Notes under the pieces: generated by a model
Told to the model about the DNA's origin: nothing
Databases searched by the model: none
The model's input: only the letters and a program-made list of their open reading frames with translations
Translations under genes and position numbers: made by a program
Origin: CAZDWZ01 sp964509425
Lineage (GTDB): Bacteria > Bdellovibrionota_C > UBA2361 > SZUA-149 > CAZDWZ01
Direction of reading: 5' to 3'
Length of the DNA stretch: 64,000 nucleotides
Assembly: GCA_964509425.1 (NCBI GenBank)
Contig: CAZDWZ010000006.1
Location: 1-64,000 of the forward strand
In this document: in pieces, positions 45,152 to 53,815 of the stretch
How the letters are laid out: each line of letters opens with the position of its first letter
Position numbering within the stretch: the first letter of the stretch is position 1

Positions 45152-46551
45152 TGTCAATTTACTCACTCCAGTGCGCGGCGATTTTCGGCCCTTCGCTTCT
45201 CGCACTCTTGCTCAGCGAAGTACTCCGCCGTGAGGATTGGAATGAAATTCTCGGACGAAGCCTACCGCTCGCGAGCGGTGTCTTCTCGACGCTCGCTTGG
45301 CTCTCGATACTCGAGACTGCGGAGGTAGTATCTCCTCTGGTTCGCTTTGCCGCTCTCTTGAACCTCCTGTTCGTTCTCGGTGTTCTGGGATTGCCGCGGC
45401 GCACGGTCCAAAACCCGTCGGAAACTCGTTGGATAGTTTTCGGATTTTTACTCATTAACGCCGGGCTGCACGTTGAAAATTCCCGCTCCGCAGCTCTCGC
45501 CATTACGGCGGTGCTTGCGCTTCTCTATTCGAGAATATCCAAGAGTGCGAAGAGTGATCCCGTCGAGCGTGAGCCAAAAGCACTCCTCCGGATCTTTCAT
45601 GGCCTCGGCAGCGCTTTGCTTCTCCTCGGGGTTTACCTCGGAGACCCGAATATTCCACTTCCCGTCTGGCAGGAAAGCGCAGCGGTGTGGGGAAACATGA
45701 AGACGCTCCCCGTCGCGCTATTGTTTCTCGGCAGCTGGATTTCTTGCGGATTGTTTCCGTTTTCAAGCTGCTTCTTGAGCATGGTCAGCGCCAAGCGGGA
45801 TAATTTCGTGTACACGCTTCTCTACCTGGAAGCACTCGGACTTATTTATGTTCGGTATTTAATTCCGGTCTTCATATCGCAACCGAGCCTGCATGTCGCC
45901 GGAGTGTTTATCTTTGGAGCGACCATGCTCGCTTCGGCGCTCCTCCTTTTCTCGGAGCAGCAGCCACGCCGAGTCGGTGCACTACTCTTCCTCTCTCAAA
46001 TGTCCTTTGCGCTTTTGGGACTTCGCGGGGAGTCACTCCAAAGTTTCTCTGGACTTCGGATCACCATTGGCGTTGCGTTCCTTTCCATCACTGGAATTCT
46101 GCTCGTCTCCTCGGTGCTCTTGGTGCGTCTCGGCCGTGGATACAGTCAGAGCTGCACTGGGCTCGCAGCGAACATGCCATTTCTCGCCTGCTGTTTTCTG
46201 GTGTGCCTCCTATCGTTCAGCGGATTTCCCGGGACGATCGGTTTCATCGCCGAGGAATCGCTCGTTCGAAGGGCATTCGATAACCGTCATCTCGTCCTGA
46301 GCATTGCGATCTTTTCACTTGCTCTGAATGGTTTCTCCTGCTTTCGTCTGTTCGGAAGAATTTTTCTGGGAGAAGGCACAGTTGAGAGATTCTCGGCGTT
46401 CAAGCTCAAGCTACGAGAGCGTGTCGCTCTTGCTTGCCTCCTCGCGGTATTAGTTATTCCCGGCATACTGCCGGAACAATCGTTTGAACTGTTCCGCACC
46501 CAACCTTCGTTTGCTCGAAATGAAAAGGTTTTGCAAAACGTGCTCCCATGA
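45148..46551 (+). CDS. second NuoL/M/N-family membrane protein, divergent
   Basis: 467 residues, about twelve membrane segments. The fold is that of NuoM/N: VLALLYSRISK, GSWISCGLFPFSSCFLSMVSAKRDNFVYTL in the place of the canonical channel helix, GALLFLSQMSFALLGLRG, and SFSGFPGTIGFIAEESLVRRAF near the end. At the position where DabB1 has LAKSAQIPFS, this protein has SWISCGLFPFSS, so the usual lysine is missing. It may be a structural or half-active partner. ATGA overlap with dabB upstream and with the peptidase downstream. Confidence 0.85.
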   Translation: MMSIYSLQCAAIFGPSLLALLLSEVLRREDWNEILGRSLPLASGVFSTLAWLSILETAEVVSPLVRFAALLNLLFVLGVLGLPRRTVQNPSETRWIVFGFLLINAGLHVENSRSAALAITAVLALLYSRISKSAKSDPVEREPKALLRIFHGLGSALLLLGVYLGDPNIPLPVWQESAAVWGNMKTLPVALLFLGSWISCGLFPFSSCFLSMVSAKRDNFVYTLLYLEALGLIYVRYLIPVFISQPSLHVAGVFIFGATMLASALLLFSEQQPRRVGALLFLSQMSFALLGLRGESLQSFSGLRITIGVAFLSITGILLVSSVLLVRLGRGYSQSCTGLAANMPFLACCFLVCLLSFSGFPGTIGFIAEESLVRRAFDNRHLVLSIAIFSLALNGFSCFRLFGRIFLGEGTVERFSAFKLKLRERVALACLLAVLVIPGILPEQSFELFRTQPSFARNEKVLQNVLP

Positions 46552-47231
46552 CTGCCACCCCGATGAAAAGAAAAGTTCTGATTACTGCTTTTACACCGAT
46601 GGAAGGATGGCAGCAGAATTCGTCACAGCTCCTGCTAGAGTCTTTGCAGAACGATCTTCCGGAAGAATTTGCGTCGCACGGGATAAGCGTCCAGTTCGCC
46701 TTGTTACCTGCACGGCTGAGCACGCTCGCTGACGATTGGTGGAAGCTTCGAGCAAACTCCTTTGACGCGTGCATCCTCCTTGGACAATCACGCGGCCGAC
46801 CTGCTGTAAACCTCGAAAGGTTTGCCGTTAACATCCTCGATTATCGTTCTCCAGACGCCGATGGTGAAACGAGAGAGAACACTCCGATCGACGAATCCGG
46901 TCCTCAGGCGTTCGTCTCCACATGTACATGTCTTCCTGAGCTCGTCACAACTCTTCAGTCTCAGGGAGTTCCGGTAAAAATTTCGAATCACGCAGGTGCC
47001 TCGCTCTGTAATTATTTGTATTATCTCGCGCTGCGGGATGATTCTCAGGATTTAGCTCTCGAGGACAACAGCACCGCCTCCCCCGTAATACTCTTCGTTC
47101 ACCTACCGATCCTTCCAGAGCAGGCCATCAATCAGTGGGAAGACTCACCCTCGCTCTCGATGGCCCTGCTTCGCCGGGCCATGATCGAGCTCGTCATCGG
47201 GATAAACGCCGAAGGGAATTCGTCTCGGTAA
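46548..47231 (+). CDS. pcp: pyroglutamyl-peptidase I (C15)
   Basis: 227 residues. Cysteine peptidase that removes N-terminal pyroglutamate. The three catalytic parts are visible: Glu in GQSRGRPAVNLERFAVN, Cys in SNHAGASLCNYLYY, and His in ILFVHLPILP. Start TAFTPMEGWQQNSS is the family's TGFEPFGG-like loop in changed form. Cytoplasmic. Its ATG overlaps the stop of the second NuoL-family gene, making it the last gene of the carbon-uptake operon. No link between the two functions is known to me. Confidence 0.88.
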   Translation: MTATPMKRKVLITAFTPMEGWQQNSSQLLLESLQNDLPEEFASHGISVQFALLPARLSTLADDWWKLRANSFDACILLGQSRGRPAVNLERFAVNILDYRSPDADGETRENTPIDESGPQAFVSTCTCLPELVTTLQSQGVPVKISNHAGASLCNYLYYLALRDDSQDLALEDNSTASPVILFVHLPILPEQAINQWEDSPSLSMALLRRAMIELVIGINAEGNSSR

Positions 47232-47534
47232 CTCCGCCTCCGGACGGCGCCGGCAAAATCAGCATCGGAAGAATTCTCAACAGCGGCAGGAGTTGCGACT
47301 CTGCGCCCTGGGAAGGCAACAACTTTTGCGGGTCTCCCTCTCGGGCGCTTTTGTCAATATTAGAAATCACAGAGCTGAGACTTACTTCGTGATGAACGTT
47401 TGTGTGTCTTCAGCCGGGTCGGATGTCTATGGCTCAGCCGTGGCACCGTTCCCAGTATTCAACGGAAAGATGTACTTAAAGGCAGAACAGCGTGCATAAA
47501 AATGCGCGCTCTGTTTTTCGCCATGTTCAGTGTC
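47232..47534. other. non-coding stretch between convergent genes
   Basis: 303 bases between the peptidase stop and the convergent anchored-protein stop. No gene or strong terminator recognised. Confidence 0.45.
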
Positions 47535-48212
47535 TTATCGGCCGCTTCCGATCTGCTGAACCGCTGAAAGATATCCCATCAGGCCTTCCACCCGCCGCTG
47601 ATCAACGTATTGGGCATATAATTCGGGATCGGAATCCGAGGACTGAACAAGAGCGGCATGGAGCTGACGATACGGATTGTTTGCGAAATCTCGAATGTCC
47701 TCGGCACTCCCCGGTACCGGCGCCGCCGGAGCAGGTGCGCTCCCCAGCTGCTTCACCGCAGCCAGATATTTTTGCGCTTTCTCTGCCTTGTAGCGCTGAA
47801 ATCCTTCTTCGGTACGATCCACGAGGTTCCCGGCGACGTATTCCTGGAGCTTCTCGGGGCTGTACGGATTCGCACTCGGTGCCGACGCGGCCTCCGGATT
47901 TTCAGCCGTATCCAGATTTTCGGAAACCGGTAACGCTTCACTCGAAAGACCGTCCGGAGGAGACGACGCCGGAGAATCTGCGACAACAATTTTGTTCTGA
48001 GTGACGCTCTCTGCGGAAGCGATGTGTTCAATCAAAGGAGTGCCGTTCACATTCGCGACAGGCTCTTCGACGACGTCGGAGGTGCGAGCGACTTGTTCCG
48101 GCAGATTGACTTTGGAGGCCTTCTCCAGGAAGGGCTTGCTCATGGCATAGGCTGCAACACCGATGAAAACTCCGCCGACGAGCAGATTCGGAAGTTTGGA
48201 TTTTGCTCTCAT
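47535..48212 (-). CDS. membrane-anchored protein, unknown
   Basis: 225 residues. N-terminal anchor (LLVGGVFIGVAAYAM after a basic MRAKSK), a disordered Ser/Pro/Ala-rich middle of about 100 residues, and two short similar helical motifs: EGFQRYKAEKAQKYLAAVKQLGS and ELYAQYVDQRRVEGLMGYLSAVQQIGS, which look like an internal duplication (KYLAAVKQLGS / GYLSAVQQIGS). No family recognised. CGGGAG precedes the ATG. A hairpin at 48300-48331 separates it from the exported-protein gene upstream. Confidence 0.72.
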   Translation of the reverse strand: MRAKSKLPNLLVGGVFIGVAAYAMSKPFLEKASKVNLPEQVARTSDVVEEPVANVNGTPLIEHIASAESVTQNKIVVADSPASSPPDGLSSEALPVSENLDTAENPEAASAPSANPYSPEKLQEYVAGNLVDRTEEGFQRYKAEKAQKYLAAVKQLGSAPAPAAPVPGSAEDIRDFANNPYRQLHAALVQSSDSDPELYAQYVDQRRVEGLMGYLSAVQQIGSGR

Positions 48213-48299
48213 ACACTCCCGTTACAAACTTGCCGATCGCACAAAAAACCTTTCACGACTTCACTCCGCTGCACGGGTCCTTCCTTCGGAGAGACGAAG

Positions 48300-48331
48300 G
48301 TTCCAACCGCGAAAACTTCCGCGGTTGGAAC
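48300..48331 (-). terminator. hairpin terminator after exported protein gene
   Basis: Perfect 12-base arms GTTCCAACCGCG / CGCGGTTGGAAC around an 8-base loop, 13 bases after the minus-strand stop at 48344. T-tract is weak. Confidence 0.7.
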
Positions 48332-48343
48332 ATTTCTAGCAGA

Positions 48344-49123
48344 CTACTGCCGTTGATCAAATGTCGTAAGCGGCAGCGAGGCCGTCAGAGAGAATGATCC
48401 GCCGGTGGAGGCCAGATCATACTGCGACACAAGACCTTGCAGCGTGCCAAGCGGGCAGTCGTGAGTGATTCTCACGAATCCGAACTTCGCTGCTCCGACC
48501 TTGCTGTGGACATCGTAATCGGCCCGGCGCTGCGCAGCGACCGAAAGAGCTTCGTTCGTTACGATTGGCGTACCTGAGTTATCGACCAGCGACACGAGGG
48601 CGTTGCAGGTCGCGTTTCCGATGTTCGTCAACTCGAGGTAGTTGAAATCGTTCGCAACGGTGTTGTATCCGCTAAACAATGTGGTCGCGAAACAACGGAA
48701 TTTGACGAGTTCTCCGCCAAGAGCGGCGCTCGATACGGTAAATCGGTAACGTGCGGTCACTGTCGGAATAAGCGAAAGTCGGTTATCTCCGGAATCTCCG
48801 ACATCGCCTGTTACTGGAGGCGGGATGGTTCCGATTTCTCTTCCATTCAAAGTGCTAACCACGTTCCCGCCTGCATCAAGCTGGTCGATGCCGGTGCTCA
48901 TGTCGAAGTTAGTGTTGTTCGAGACCGGTATACCTTCGCAATAGTAACTCCGGTTTGCCGCAAAATCGACTAAGAACCGGTCCCCTTCTACTACTTGGAT
49001 ATTCTCGAGGGAGCCTGAGCTGTTTCCCAGAGTCACAAGATAATCGGTCGCGGAAGCATTCTCAGCAGACACCATCAAGCCGAGGCCGAGGACTGCTGCT
49101 AACGATCGAAATGTTTTCTTCAT
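48344..49123 (-). CDS. exported protein, unknown
   Basis: 259 residues from ATG 49123 (GGAG six bases upstream), chosen over 49144. Signal peptide MKKTFRSLAAVLGLGLMVSA with a cut near ASA-TD. The mature part is beta-rich (DYLVTLGNSSGSLENIQVVEGDRFLV is the start, in two strands) with four to five cysteines likely in disulfides, such as YYCEGIP, FRCFATT and HDCPLGT. No family recognised. Periplasmic or surface location is inferred from the signal peptide. Alone in its transcript. Confidence 0.75.
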   Translation of the reverse strand: MKKTFRSLAAVLGLGLMVSAENASATDYLVTLGNSSGSLENIQVVEGDRFLVDFAANRSYYCEGIPVSNNTNFDMSTGIDQLDAGGNVVSTLNGREIGTIPPPVTGDVGDSGDNRLSLIPTVTARYRFTVSSAALGGELVKFRCFATTLFSGYNTVANDFNYLELTNIGNATCNALVSLVDNSGTPIVTNEALSVAAQRRADYDVHSKVGAAKFGFVRITHDCPLGTLQGLVSQYDLASTGGSFSLTASLPLTTFDQRQ

Positions 49124-49451
49124 GTTCTTCTCCAAATGTCGCATTATATTTCCTACACCAACACCACGGCAGAATTTTCACTCGAGTGTGGCTGACTTCG
49201 GACTATGAGTCTCTCTGCTATGAGATCCCTTACAGGCCGGACAAGTAACTAGTTCGAATTTACCAAAACACGAATGATGTTTGTCATAGCGCAGCAGCAG
49301 AGAAGCGAGAGCAAACCCGTTTCGTCAATGGACTTGCCGTTGTTGTAAGAAAACTTTCATGTTGTGTGAGAACCGGCACGCGATCGACGCGGTCGAGCGG
49401 GGATTTTGATGAGGATAGTGTAAGCACAACTACGTTCGCGCAGACGTGCCA
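49124..49451. other. non-coding stretch
   Basis: 328 bases between the exported-protein start and the XseB stop. Must hold the promoter of the exported-protein gene. No specific site recognised. Confidence 0.45.
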
Positions 49452-49670
49452 CTATTCTCCCTTTTCAAGCTCGAGAAACTCCTGTTGAATTTCTTTTAGC
49501 TGAGATTTTGTTTCGCGCAGCACTTCCTTACAGATTTTGATCGCTCCCAGCGCTTCTTTCGTCTTCGGCACGAGCTGGTCGATCGAGATCCGATTCTCCT
49601 GAAGCTCTTGGGCGATGGATTCCAAGCGTTTGTAATTTTCTTCGAAGCTCTTCGATTGTTCTTTACTCAT
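49452..49670 (-). CDS. xseB: exodeoxyribonuclease VII small subunit
   Basis: 72 residues, standard XseB length. SFEENYKRLESIAQELQEN matches the family start (F-E-x-x-x-x-x-L-E-x-I), followed by SIDQLVPKTKEALGAIKIC, and the second coiled helix. Several XseB subunits coat one XseA in the enzyme that degrades single-stranded DNA. The start lies 8 bases inside the end of xseA, so the two are coupled. Confidence 0.9.
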   Translation of the reverse strand: MSKEQSKSFEENYKRLESIAQELQENRISIDQLVPKTKEALGAIKICKEVLRETKSQLKEIQQEFLELEKGE

Positions 49671-51231
49671 GTTCAAGCTTTCCTTTTCTCTCTCCGTCAC
49701 GGAATGAAATAATGATGTGCTCACCGGCCGGAACTTTTTGTCCGTCCAGAATAAATTTTCCGCTTGCCCGCTCCCGCACCATCGCGAAGCCTCGCTTCAT
49801 CTGCGTCTCGGGCGATGCTGCTTCGATAAGGTGCTCGAGACCTTCAAGCCGTATTTCCGTTCGTTCGTGAAGGTGCATCATCCCGCGGAGAAAGCCTTCG
49901 CCGAGCGCTGAGAAGCGAACGTTTTTGTTCTCGAGCAGCCTCTGCTGTCCATCACCGATCCGCTGCGAAGCCGCGAGAAGCTGTGAGGAACGATGATTCA
50001 AGACCTGTGCGGCGAGCGCTGGGATCGGGCTCCTTGATACCGCTTGTGTCCATTGCTCGAGTTTCGCCGAACCAAGGCGAAGGACGGTGGATGCAAAGTT
50101 GGTCATGCGCTCTCGATACTGGATGATAATATCGGCGAAAAAACGTCCGATGTCCTTGGGAACCCCAAGCCCGCGCCAGCTTACGTCTTGCACGGAAGAT
50201 TGATCTTCCTGGTGCCCGATCGCGGAGATGACCGGAAGCGGGCAAAGACAGACGGCTCGCGCGACGTCGTAATCATTAAAAACAGCGAGATCGGCCTGGC
50301 TCCCACCACCTCGAAAGATGAGGACCGCATCGAGATCGGATTGTTTCGAAAAATACTGAATGGCCCGCAGCAGTGATTTCTTCGCTTCGTTCCCTTGCAC
50401 CTGAACAGGAACCCAAAAAAGCTCAAAGCCGAATTTCGCCTCATCAAGCGACGCTCGGAAGTCATGGATCACTGTTCCGCCGGAGCTGGTGATGATTCCA
50501 AGCTTTCTCGGAAGAAAGCATAGTGAATGGAGTTTGTTCTTCGCGAAGAGTCCCTCGCTTTTCAGGCGCTCATTCGTCTGATCTCTCAGAGCGGCGAGCT
50601 TCGCGAGCGTATACTCGGCAATGATCCGAGTGACTCGAAGCGACAGCCGCCCGTCTTTGTTACTCAAGTTCACTTCTGCTTCAAACATGACCTGCAACTG
50701 GGCTTCGAGCTTAAAGCCGGCTTCATGGAGCTTCCGGCACATGGTATCGGCATGACTCCAGATTATGCAACTAAGACGCTCATCGGGTTTTTCGAGCTCC
50801 GCGAGCTCCATGAAAACGGAGCCGTTGTCACGCTGCTTCACTTGGCTCAGGACACCGTAGACAAATACGGTTCCGGGGAATGCAGACTTTACGGCCGCTC
50901 TGCTCCTGCTGATAACTTCGCTGACGGAGATTCCGGCCGGTATTGCCGGATTCACACCGCTGGAGCTTGTTTGAGCGGAGATTCCCGTCGAGGCAGTCGG
51001 AACTGAAACAGCCGCCCGTGGTTCGCCGACTTCGTCGATCACGACACCGGGAAAACGGTTGCCGAGCTCCTCGAGGATTTCCCCGTCGAAACGAACTTCC
51101 CAGACTTTTTTCTCGCCGCGCCAAACGGCAACGCCGAGTCGTTTGATTTCGTCTTTGTGCTCAAAGGTCCCCGGACCGGAAAACTGTACGGTGTTCGAAG
51201 ACCAATCAATCGTGGCGAAAAGTCGGGACAT
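49663..51231 (-). CDS. xseA: exodeoxyribonuclease VII large subunit with extra N-terminal domain
   Basis: 522 residues, about 80-100 longer than typical XseA. The usual parts are present: the OB-fold (TVFVYGVLSQVKQRDNGSVFMELAE), the catalytic region LGIITSSGGTVIHDF, ALIFRGGGSQADLAVFNDYDVARAV in altered form (VLIFRGGGS), ISAIGHQEDQS, and the coiled middle. The added N-terminal part (residues 1-70: FEHKDEIKRLGVAVWRGEKKVWEVRFDGEI) resembles the small HARP-like module before SNF2 helicases, where xWxxExKxW is typical. Its role is unknown; it may help bind forked DNA. Overlaps xseB. Confidence 0.92.
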   Translation of the reverse strand: MSRLFATIDWSSNTVQFSGPGTFEHKDEIKRLGVAVWRGEKKVWEVRFDGEILEELGNRFPGVVIDEVGEPRAAVSVPTASTGISAQTSSSGVNPAIPAGISVSEVISRSRAAVKSAFPGTVFVYGVLSQVKQRDNGSVFMELAELEKPDERLSCIIWSHADTMCRKLHEAGFKLEAQLQVMFEAEVNLSNKDGRLSLRVTRIIAEYTLAKLAALRDQTNERLKSEGLFAKNKLHSLCFLPRKLGIITSSGGTVIHDFRASLDEAKFGFELFWVPVQVQGNEAKKSLLRAIQYFSKQSDLDAVLIFRGGGSQADLAVFNDYDVARAVCLCPLPVISAIGHQEDQSSVQDVSWRGLGVPKDIGRFFADIIIQYRERMTNFASTVLRLGSAKLEQWTQAVSRSPIPALAAQVLNHRSSQLLAASQRIGDGQQRLLENKNVRFSALGEGFLRGMMHLHERTEIRLEGLEHLIEAASPETQMKRGFAMVRERASGKFILDGQKVPAGEHIIISFRDGERKGKLEHE

Positions 51232-51376
51232 ATTCCCGTATCCTATACCTGAGGGGGTAAAAGTCTAGCGAACATTTCGCGTTCGACGTGTTCAATTTGC
51301 ATATCCCAACCCGCCTTGATAATCCGGACTACGAACCTCAGGCTTCGCCCCACTCCTCACTTCAAAGAGAAAACAT
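51232..51376. promoter_or_regulatory. divergent promoter region, xseA / LarA-like
   Basis: 145 bases between two divergent genes, so both promoters must lie here. No operator recognised. Confidence 0.4.
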
Positions 51377-52627
51377 ATGGCTATCACTCTTCAAGCTGCC
51401 CGAGAAAACGCGAAACAAAAAGCCGCCGACCTGAAAGGTGGTGATGTTGTCGTGGTTATCCCCGACGCGACGAGAAGCGGAACAAAATATGTCGGCGCGA
51501 TAATGAAGGGAATCTACGAGGGCATCGGTTCTCGGGCCAAGTCTTTCACCGCTTTAGTCGCCCTGGGAACTCACAAAGCCATGAGCGAAGAGGCGATCCA
51601 TTCGACCTTCGGGTTCACCCCCGAAGAGTTGACGACCAACTTCCCGAACTTAAAGTTTGCCAATCACGAATGGGAAGACCCGTCGAAGCTTCGAACACTT
51701 GGAACGTTCACCCGGGAGAAGATGCTCGAGATCTCCGGGGGAAGTTTTGACCTTGCGACGGTCAGTCATCCTGACGGCTTTCCGATTGAGGTGAACTATC
51801 GAGTCGCAGAAGCCGATACGGTAGTAATTGCCGGACCTGTTCTCAATCACGAAGTCGTCGGAAAATCCGGCGGAAATAAATATTTCTTCCCTGGCACCAG
51901 CGGGCCGAAAGGAACACAGTTCACGCATTGGCTCGGCGCCTGCATCACGATTCCCGACATCATCGGTGTCGAACGCACGCCGGTTCGTGCAGCAATTGAT
52001 CACATGGCGGGAATGATCACGAAGCCGGAGAAGCGATGCTTCGCGCTCGTCCTCGACGCAAAAGGCGAGCTGATGGATCTCTGCTTCGGAACTCCGGAAG
52101 TAGCGCACCATGAAGCGGCGGAGCTTATCGATCAGTATCAAACTGAATTCGTCGACCGCTCGTATAAAACGGTGGTCGCAGTGCTTTCACCAAAGTATCC
52201 GGAGATTTGGACCGGTGGGAAGGCCAGCTACAAAACTCAAGGTATTATCGCCGACGACGGCGAGCTTCTTATCTACGCGCCGGGCATCACCGAGGTCTCA
52301 GCGAGTTGGGGGAAATATATCGAACGCGTCGGCTACCATTCGATGAGTTACATTCAGGCACATCTTCCGGAATACCTCGCTGAGAACATTCCGCTCGGCG
52401 TCCTCGCACACGTCACTCACGTCACCGGCGTGGGCAGTTATGAAAACGGCGTCGAGAAACTTCGCATGCGCCTCACGCTGGCGAGCCGGCTTTCCGAGGC
52501 CCGCTGCAAGGCGATTAATCTCCTCTATCGGGATCCCGCGACAGTCGATCTGGACGCCTATAAGAAGGACCCGGATTGTCTCGTCATCGAGAATGCCGGC
52601 GAAGTTCTCTATAAGCTTCGCCAATGA
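51377..52627 (+). CDS. LarA-like (DUF2088) 2-hydroxyacid racemase family
   Basis: 416 residues, the family length. LarA racemases use a nickel-pincer nucleotide bound to lysine. Family motifs seen: VVVIPDATRSGT (in the place of DxTRPxP), VALGTHKAMSEE (catalytic-His loop), GPVLNHEVVGKSGGNKYFFPGTSG (the lysine-bearing loop), and HVTGVGSYENGVEKLRMRLTLAS near the end. No larE, larB or larC cofactor genes are in the window. Substrate could be lactate or another 2-hydroxy or sugar acid. The proposed sugar pathway at 4.5-12 kb would release lactate, so a link is possible but not shown. Confidence 0.85.
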   Translation: MAITLQAARENAKQKAADLKGGDVVVVIPDATRSGTKYVGAIMKGIYEGIGSRAKSFTALVALGTHKAMSEEAIHSTFGFTPEELTTNFPNLKFANHEWEDPSKLRTLGTFTREKMLEISGGSFDLATVSHPDGFPIEVNYRVAEADTVVIAGPVLNHEVVGKSGGNKYFFPGTSGPKGTQFTHWLGACITIPDIIGVERTPVRAAIDHMAGMITKPEKRCFALVLDAKGELMDLCFGTPEVAHHEAAELIDQYQTEFVDRSYKTVVAVLSPKYPEIWTGGKASYKTQGIIADDGELLIYAPGITEVSASWGKYIERVGYHSMSYIQAHLPEYLAENIPLGVLAHVTHVTGVGSYENGVEKLRMRLTLASRLSEARCKAINLLYRDPATVDLDAYKKDPDCLVIENAGEVLYKLRQ

Positions 52628-52940
52628 AAATTTGAAATTACTAAGGCTCAATTAATTCTTTGAGCTGTTCCCGATACTGCAATCACAGGAAAAATTTCCT
52701 CGCGCGATCGTTTCCGCTGCGAGTCAAAAAATTCGATGGCAATTTCACAAATCGCGAGGCATTTCGCGCTCCCACCAACTGGACTATTCCGATGTAGTCG
52801 ATGTATTAACGCCTCCGAAGGCCTCCCAGAAATGAGAGTGTTGTTCCCCCACAAAGGGAGCCGGTCGCCTTCGAACACACAGTGGTTACCCCGCCTCCGG
52901 CTGACGCCGAGGGCCTGACAAACAAGGAGAGGTTGTACTC
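52628..52940. other. non-coding stretch
   Basis: 313 bases. Small imperfect hairpin near 52892-52910 just before the ribosome site of the next gene; otherwise nothing recognised. Confidence 0.45.
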
Positions 52941-53606
52941 ATGCGAATCGATTTACGCTGGGGGATCCCGGTCGCCGTGGTCGCCCTCGTGGCCGCGTTC
53001 GGGCTGGGGATCGCGGTGTGCCGCAACTCCCCGAAAGAGCAGACTGAGAAACCGCCGGAAGGGAATCCGGCTAGGCAGGAAGTCATGGAGAAGACCAAGC
53101 ACCCGCTCGCGGGGAAATACATCACGGAATCCCCCGCGTGGAGCCGCCTCTGGATCATTACGGGCGGACAGTCGGGTGTCGATCGCGCGGCATTCGACGT
53201 GGCGCTCGAGCTGGATCTCCCGACGCGTGGCTGGTGCCCCAAGAACCGCCTCGCCGAGGACGGCCGCATCGCGGAGCGCTACCCGGCCCAGGAGAGCGCG
53301 AGCGAAGACCCCGCACTCCGCACGGAGCTAAACGCGTTTGACAGCGACGGAACGCTGGTCATCTCGAAGGGCATCCCCAAGGACGGGACGCCTCTCACCG
53401 AAGAAGTCGCGAAGCTCTACGGAAAGCCGCTTCTGTACATCGACCTCGATGAGGAGCTGACCGACGCCACGGTGAAGAAGTTCCGCGACTGGGTCACCGG
53501 GAACAAGATCCGCATCCTGAACATCGGAGGCCCGCGCGAGAGCCACGAACCCGGCATGATCTACAAACGGTCACGCCAGATCATTGAACGCTTGCTGAGA
53601 AAGTAG
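52941..53606 (+). CDS. membrane-anchored YpsA/SLOG-type (MoCo-carrier-like) protein
   Basis: 221 residues. N-terminal membrane anchor (IPVAVVALVAAFGLGIAV), a linker, then from about residue 70 a putative molybdenum-carrier / circularly permuted YpsA domain of the SLOG nucleotide-binding superfamily. Evidence: WIITGGQSGVDRAAFDVALE, RGWCPKNRLAEDGRIAERYP, and GTLVISKGIPKDGTPLT with NIGGPRESHEPG at the end. Such domains are normally soluble; the anchor is odd. GC-rich codons unlike the LarA-like gene before it. AAGGAGAGG lies upstream. A clear terminator follows at 53675-53720. Solitary unit. Confidence 0.85.
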   Translation: MRIDLRWGIPVAVVALVAAFGLGIAVCRNSPKEQTEKPPEGNPARQEVMEKTKHPLAGKYITESPAWSRLWIITGGQSGVDRAAFDVALELDLPTRGWCPKNRLAEDGRIAERYPAQESASEDPALRTELNAFDSDGTLVISKGIPKDGTPLTEEVAKLYGKPLLYIDLDEELTDATVKKFRDWVTGNKIRILNIGGPRESHEPGMIYKRSRQIIERLLRK

Positions 53607-53674
53607 CTCCGCGAGCGACCCCGTAATCTCACTCGAATCGAGACGCGACGGTTTGCGTCGAAGGTCAACTCGCG

Positions 53675-53720
53675 TCCGTACCGGTCGCCGCTGTTTGCGG
53701 CCGGTACGGATATTCTTTTC
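53675..53720 (+). terminator. rho-independent terminator after SLOG gene
   Basis: Perfect 10-base arms TCCGTACCGG (53675-53684) and complement (53701-53710) with an inner CGCCG/GCGG stem, then TATTCTTTTC. Confidence 0.85.
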
Positions 53721-53815
53721 TTTGCTGGAATTTTTTTGCAGGAAGGAAGAAACGTTTCGGGGGAAGGCGAGAGCTGTCCTTCTTGTTCCCCTATGTAATA
53801 TGCCGCGCTGCGCAA

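Noticed and set aside
49190..49265. tRNA-like GTTCGAATT sequence
   Set aside because: No acceptor or anticodon stems pair around it.
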